Source: Candidatus Methanoperedentaceae archaeon
GTDB taxonomy: Archaea; Halobacteriota; Methanosarcinia; Methanosarcinales; Methanoperedenaceae
DNA: 14,148 nt
Reading direction: 5' to 3'
NCBI GenBank assembly: GCA_027371625.1
Contig: DAHXMQ010000335.1
Coordinates: 1 to 14,148 of the forward strand
Shown here: positions 13,328-14,148 of the stretch, in pieces
How positions within the stretch are numbered: the stretch's first letter is position 1
How the letters are laid out: each line of letters opens with the position of its first letter
Position numbers and translations under genes: made by a program
The notes under the pieces: generated by a model
Database searches by the model: none
What the model saw: only the letters and a program-made list of their open reading frames with translations
What the model was told of the DNA's origin: nothing

Positions 13328-13400
13328 TATGTGACCAAGTATATAAATAATTTGTGACCATGTCTCATATGCGACATGATATATACTATTTATGCGACCA
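13328..13400. promoter_or_regulatory. Promoter-operator of the HEPN/MNT operon: four TATGYGAC-type repeats
   Basis: A 10-base element occurs four times in the same direction: TATGTGACCA (13328), TTTGTGACCA (13351), TATGCGACAT (13368), TATGCGACCA (13391). The start spacings are 23, 17 and 23 bases, so there are two pairs. Each pair encloses an AT-rich TATA-like core (GTATATAAATAA at 13339-13350 and GATATATACTATT at 13378-13390). The first core, read on the minus strand (TTTATATAC), is the HEPN TATA box. The two pairs look like a duplicated promoter-operator unit. The natural ligand would be the MNT/HEPN complex or an outside regulator. Confidence 0.65.
13359..13378. promoter_or_regulatory. 20-bp near-perfect palindrome, candidate operator
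   Basis: CATGTCTCATATGCGACATG equals its reverse complement except at one base pair (positions 13365/13372), so 18 of 20 bases are symmetric. It has CATGTC/GACATG arms and a central CATATG. It overlaps repeats two and three of the TATGYGAC series and lies just upstream of the HEPN TATA box, where a dimeric or tetrameric repressor would block transcription. Confidence 0.6.
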
Positions 13401-13401
13401 T

Positions 13402-13563
13402 ATCGGCATTTGAAAGGCGTTTCAGATCGGGAACGAGATATGAAAGAGGAGGTCTGGCGGGTTTGAATGAGATGATAAGCATTGGTGGAGAGGTTCGACG
13501 CAGCCACAATTATTGTCTCGGAGCAGAGATTACGGCATTAGATTCATTTTTCCAATTTTTCTT
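13402..13563. other. Intergenic stretch without recognisable gene
   Basis: Between the operator repeats and the truncated HEPN gene there are about 160 bases with no supported gene. A short frame on the plus strand from 13376 runs through the operator and antisense to the HEPN end; its sequence has no protein-like character. The stretch may contain the degraded 3' end of the truncated HEPN gene, but I see no clear similarity. Confidence 0.4.
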
Positions 13564-13890
13564 TCAGAATGCGATTTTGTTTCTCGTCTGCCTTAGATTA
13601 TCCGCAAGCAAGATTTCAGCATCCGAAAACTGTGGATAGAATTCCTTCAGGTATGCTATCAGCACCTCATGGCTCAGCGTTTTATAGCCGTCTATGGTCA
13701 TCAGAGCCGTCGCAGCTTCCTTTAAGATTTCATAATAATCCTCCACGACAAGAGAGGCGAACTCGCGCCTGCCTTTAAGCTCCTCCAGCGCCTTCATTCT
13801 GACTTCAATCATGCGAAGTATTGCCGACGCCATCTGCCTGTCCGGCTTGATTTTTCTTATTTCTTCCAGTGATTCCTTCCACGATTTCAT
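13564..13890 (-). pseudogene. HEPN-domain protein of a second MNT/HEPN module, probably C-terminally truncated
   Basis: The 108-residue helical protein includes ASAILRMIEVRMKALEELKG, FASLVVEDYYEILKEAATAL and DGYKTLSHEVLIAYLKEFYP. It ends abruptly in LRQTRNKIAF. In this archaeal HEPN subfamily, the R-x-x-RN-x-I stretch normally continues with an aromatic or His plus Gly and a further 30-40 residue helix. Here a TGA follows Phe108 and the other two frames give no continuation, so the final helix is gone. The start overlaps the MNT stop (ATGA, 13887-13890). It could be a naturally short form, but the place of the stop, right at the active-site motif, favours a truncated and probably inactive toxin. 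Confidence 0.6.
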
Positions 13891-14148
13891 TGAAACACCG
13901 TGAGATAGCCATAGACCACTATGCCATTAACTATATTGTTTAATAATTCTTTCGGAATTTCCGAAATATTTTCTTCGAAGTGGAGTGATATTTTCCTTTT
14001 GAGCGCAGACTCAAATTTTTTTAGTTCGATTTCTTTTTCTTTTGCAACCACCAGCAGGTCCACGTCGCTTGTTTCTATATCCTCGCCGCGGCCACATGAG
14101 CCGAAGAGCACTATTGCATCGGGCATGATTTCGTCCGCAAGAAAATCA
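13887..14148 (-). CDS. MNT-type nucleotidyltransferase of the second module (5' end outside window)
   Basis: The visible 86 residues begin DFLADEIMPDAIVLFGSCGR and continue GEDIETSDVDLLVV. The GS motif and the DxD pair (DVD) of the minimal nucleotidyltransferase fold are intact. A shorter start at the Met at 14126 would remove the strand before the GS motif and is less likely; the frame is open to the window edge. It would AMPylate the HEPN protein encoded directly downstream. The order here is MNT then HEPN, opposite to the module at 12304-13318. Confidence 0.8.
   Translation of the reverse strand, partial: DFLADEIMPDAIVLFGSCGRGEDIETSDVDLLVVAKEKEIELKKFESALKRKISLHFEENISEIPKELLNNIVNGIVVYGYLTVFQ

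Noticed and set aside
13319..13507. N-terminal extension of the HEPN protein to 193 residues
   Set aside because: The extension would translate the TATA box, palindrome and operator repeats. The ATG at 13318 gives a normal HEPN length and the right TATA distance.

Overview
The window looks like the chromosome of a euryarchaeon. The markers are an archaeal-type AlaRS N-terminus, a Hel308 repair helicase, a family-4 uracil-DNA glycosylase, the haloarchaeal/methanosarcinal form of cis-prenyltransferase, several TATA-like boxes close enough to the start codons for leaderless transcription, and MNT/HEPN modules. By gene style I would place it near Methanosarcinales or Methanoperedenaceae; this is an inference, not a phylogenetic result. 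No tRNA, rRNA, CRISPR array or intact insertion sequence is visible.

Layout. Bases 1-692 hold a small toxin-antitoxin-like cluster: a divergent partial DUF2281-type gene, a DUF4258 gene and a YgiT-type zinc-finger gene. Bases 693-1311 are a gene-free mosaic of degenerate short-period repeats. At 1312-1914 lies an in-frame AlaRS remnant in which the N-terminus is joined directly to the C-terminal DHHA1-like end. It is followed by a lipoprotein gene on the minus strand. Bases 2492-5400 are a divergent DNA-repair pair (UDG4 and Hel308) whose shared intergenic region carries a perfect 12-bp inverted repeat. Bases 5435-7042 are two cis-prenyltransferase homologues, tail to tail with no gap. One has the catalytic DGNRR motif; the other lacks it but ends in an RxG motif, which is the signature of a heteromeric (DHDDS/NgBR-like) enzyme.

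Bases 7101-9705 are a minus-strand operon of winged-helix regulator, HTH-REC response regulator and Cache/CHASE-like sensor kinase. It is divergent from a secreted beta-rich protein (9854-11110) and a membrane-anchored protein (11176-11760). The 148-bp divergent region holds three copies of an 18-bp element that is a good operator candidate.

Bases 11761-14148 are accessory in character: a remnant carrying the first residues of DinB fused to an unrelated C-terminus, an orphan RelB-like antitoxin, and two MNT/HEPN nucleotidyltransferase modules with opposite gene order. The promoter of the first module has four copies of a TATGYGAC-type motif and a 20-bp near-perfect palindrome. The HEPN of the second module appears truncated at its C-terminus.

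Two ideas link the genes. The cis-prenyltransferase pair should make the polyprenyl carrier for glycosylation, and the secreted protein has four N-glycosylation sequons. Separately, the window has several partial genes (AlaRS, DinB, HEPN), which points to a deletion-prone accessory stretch flanking well-conserved housekeeping genes.
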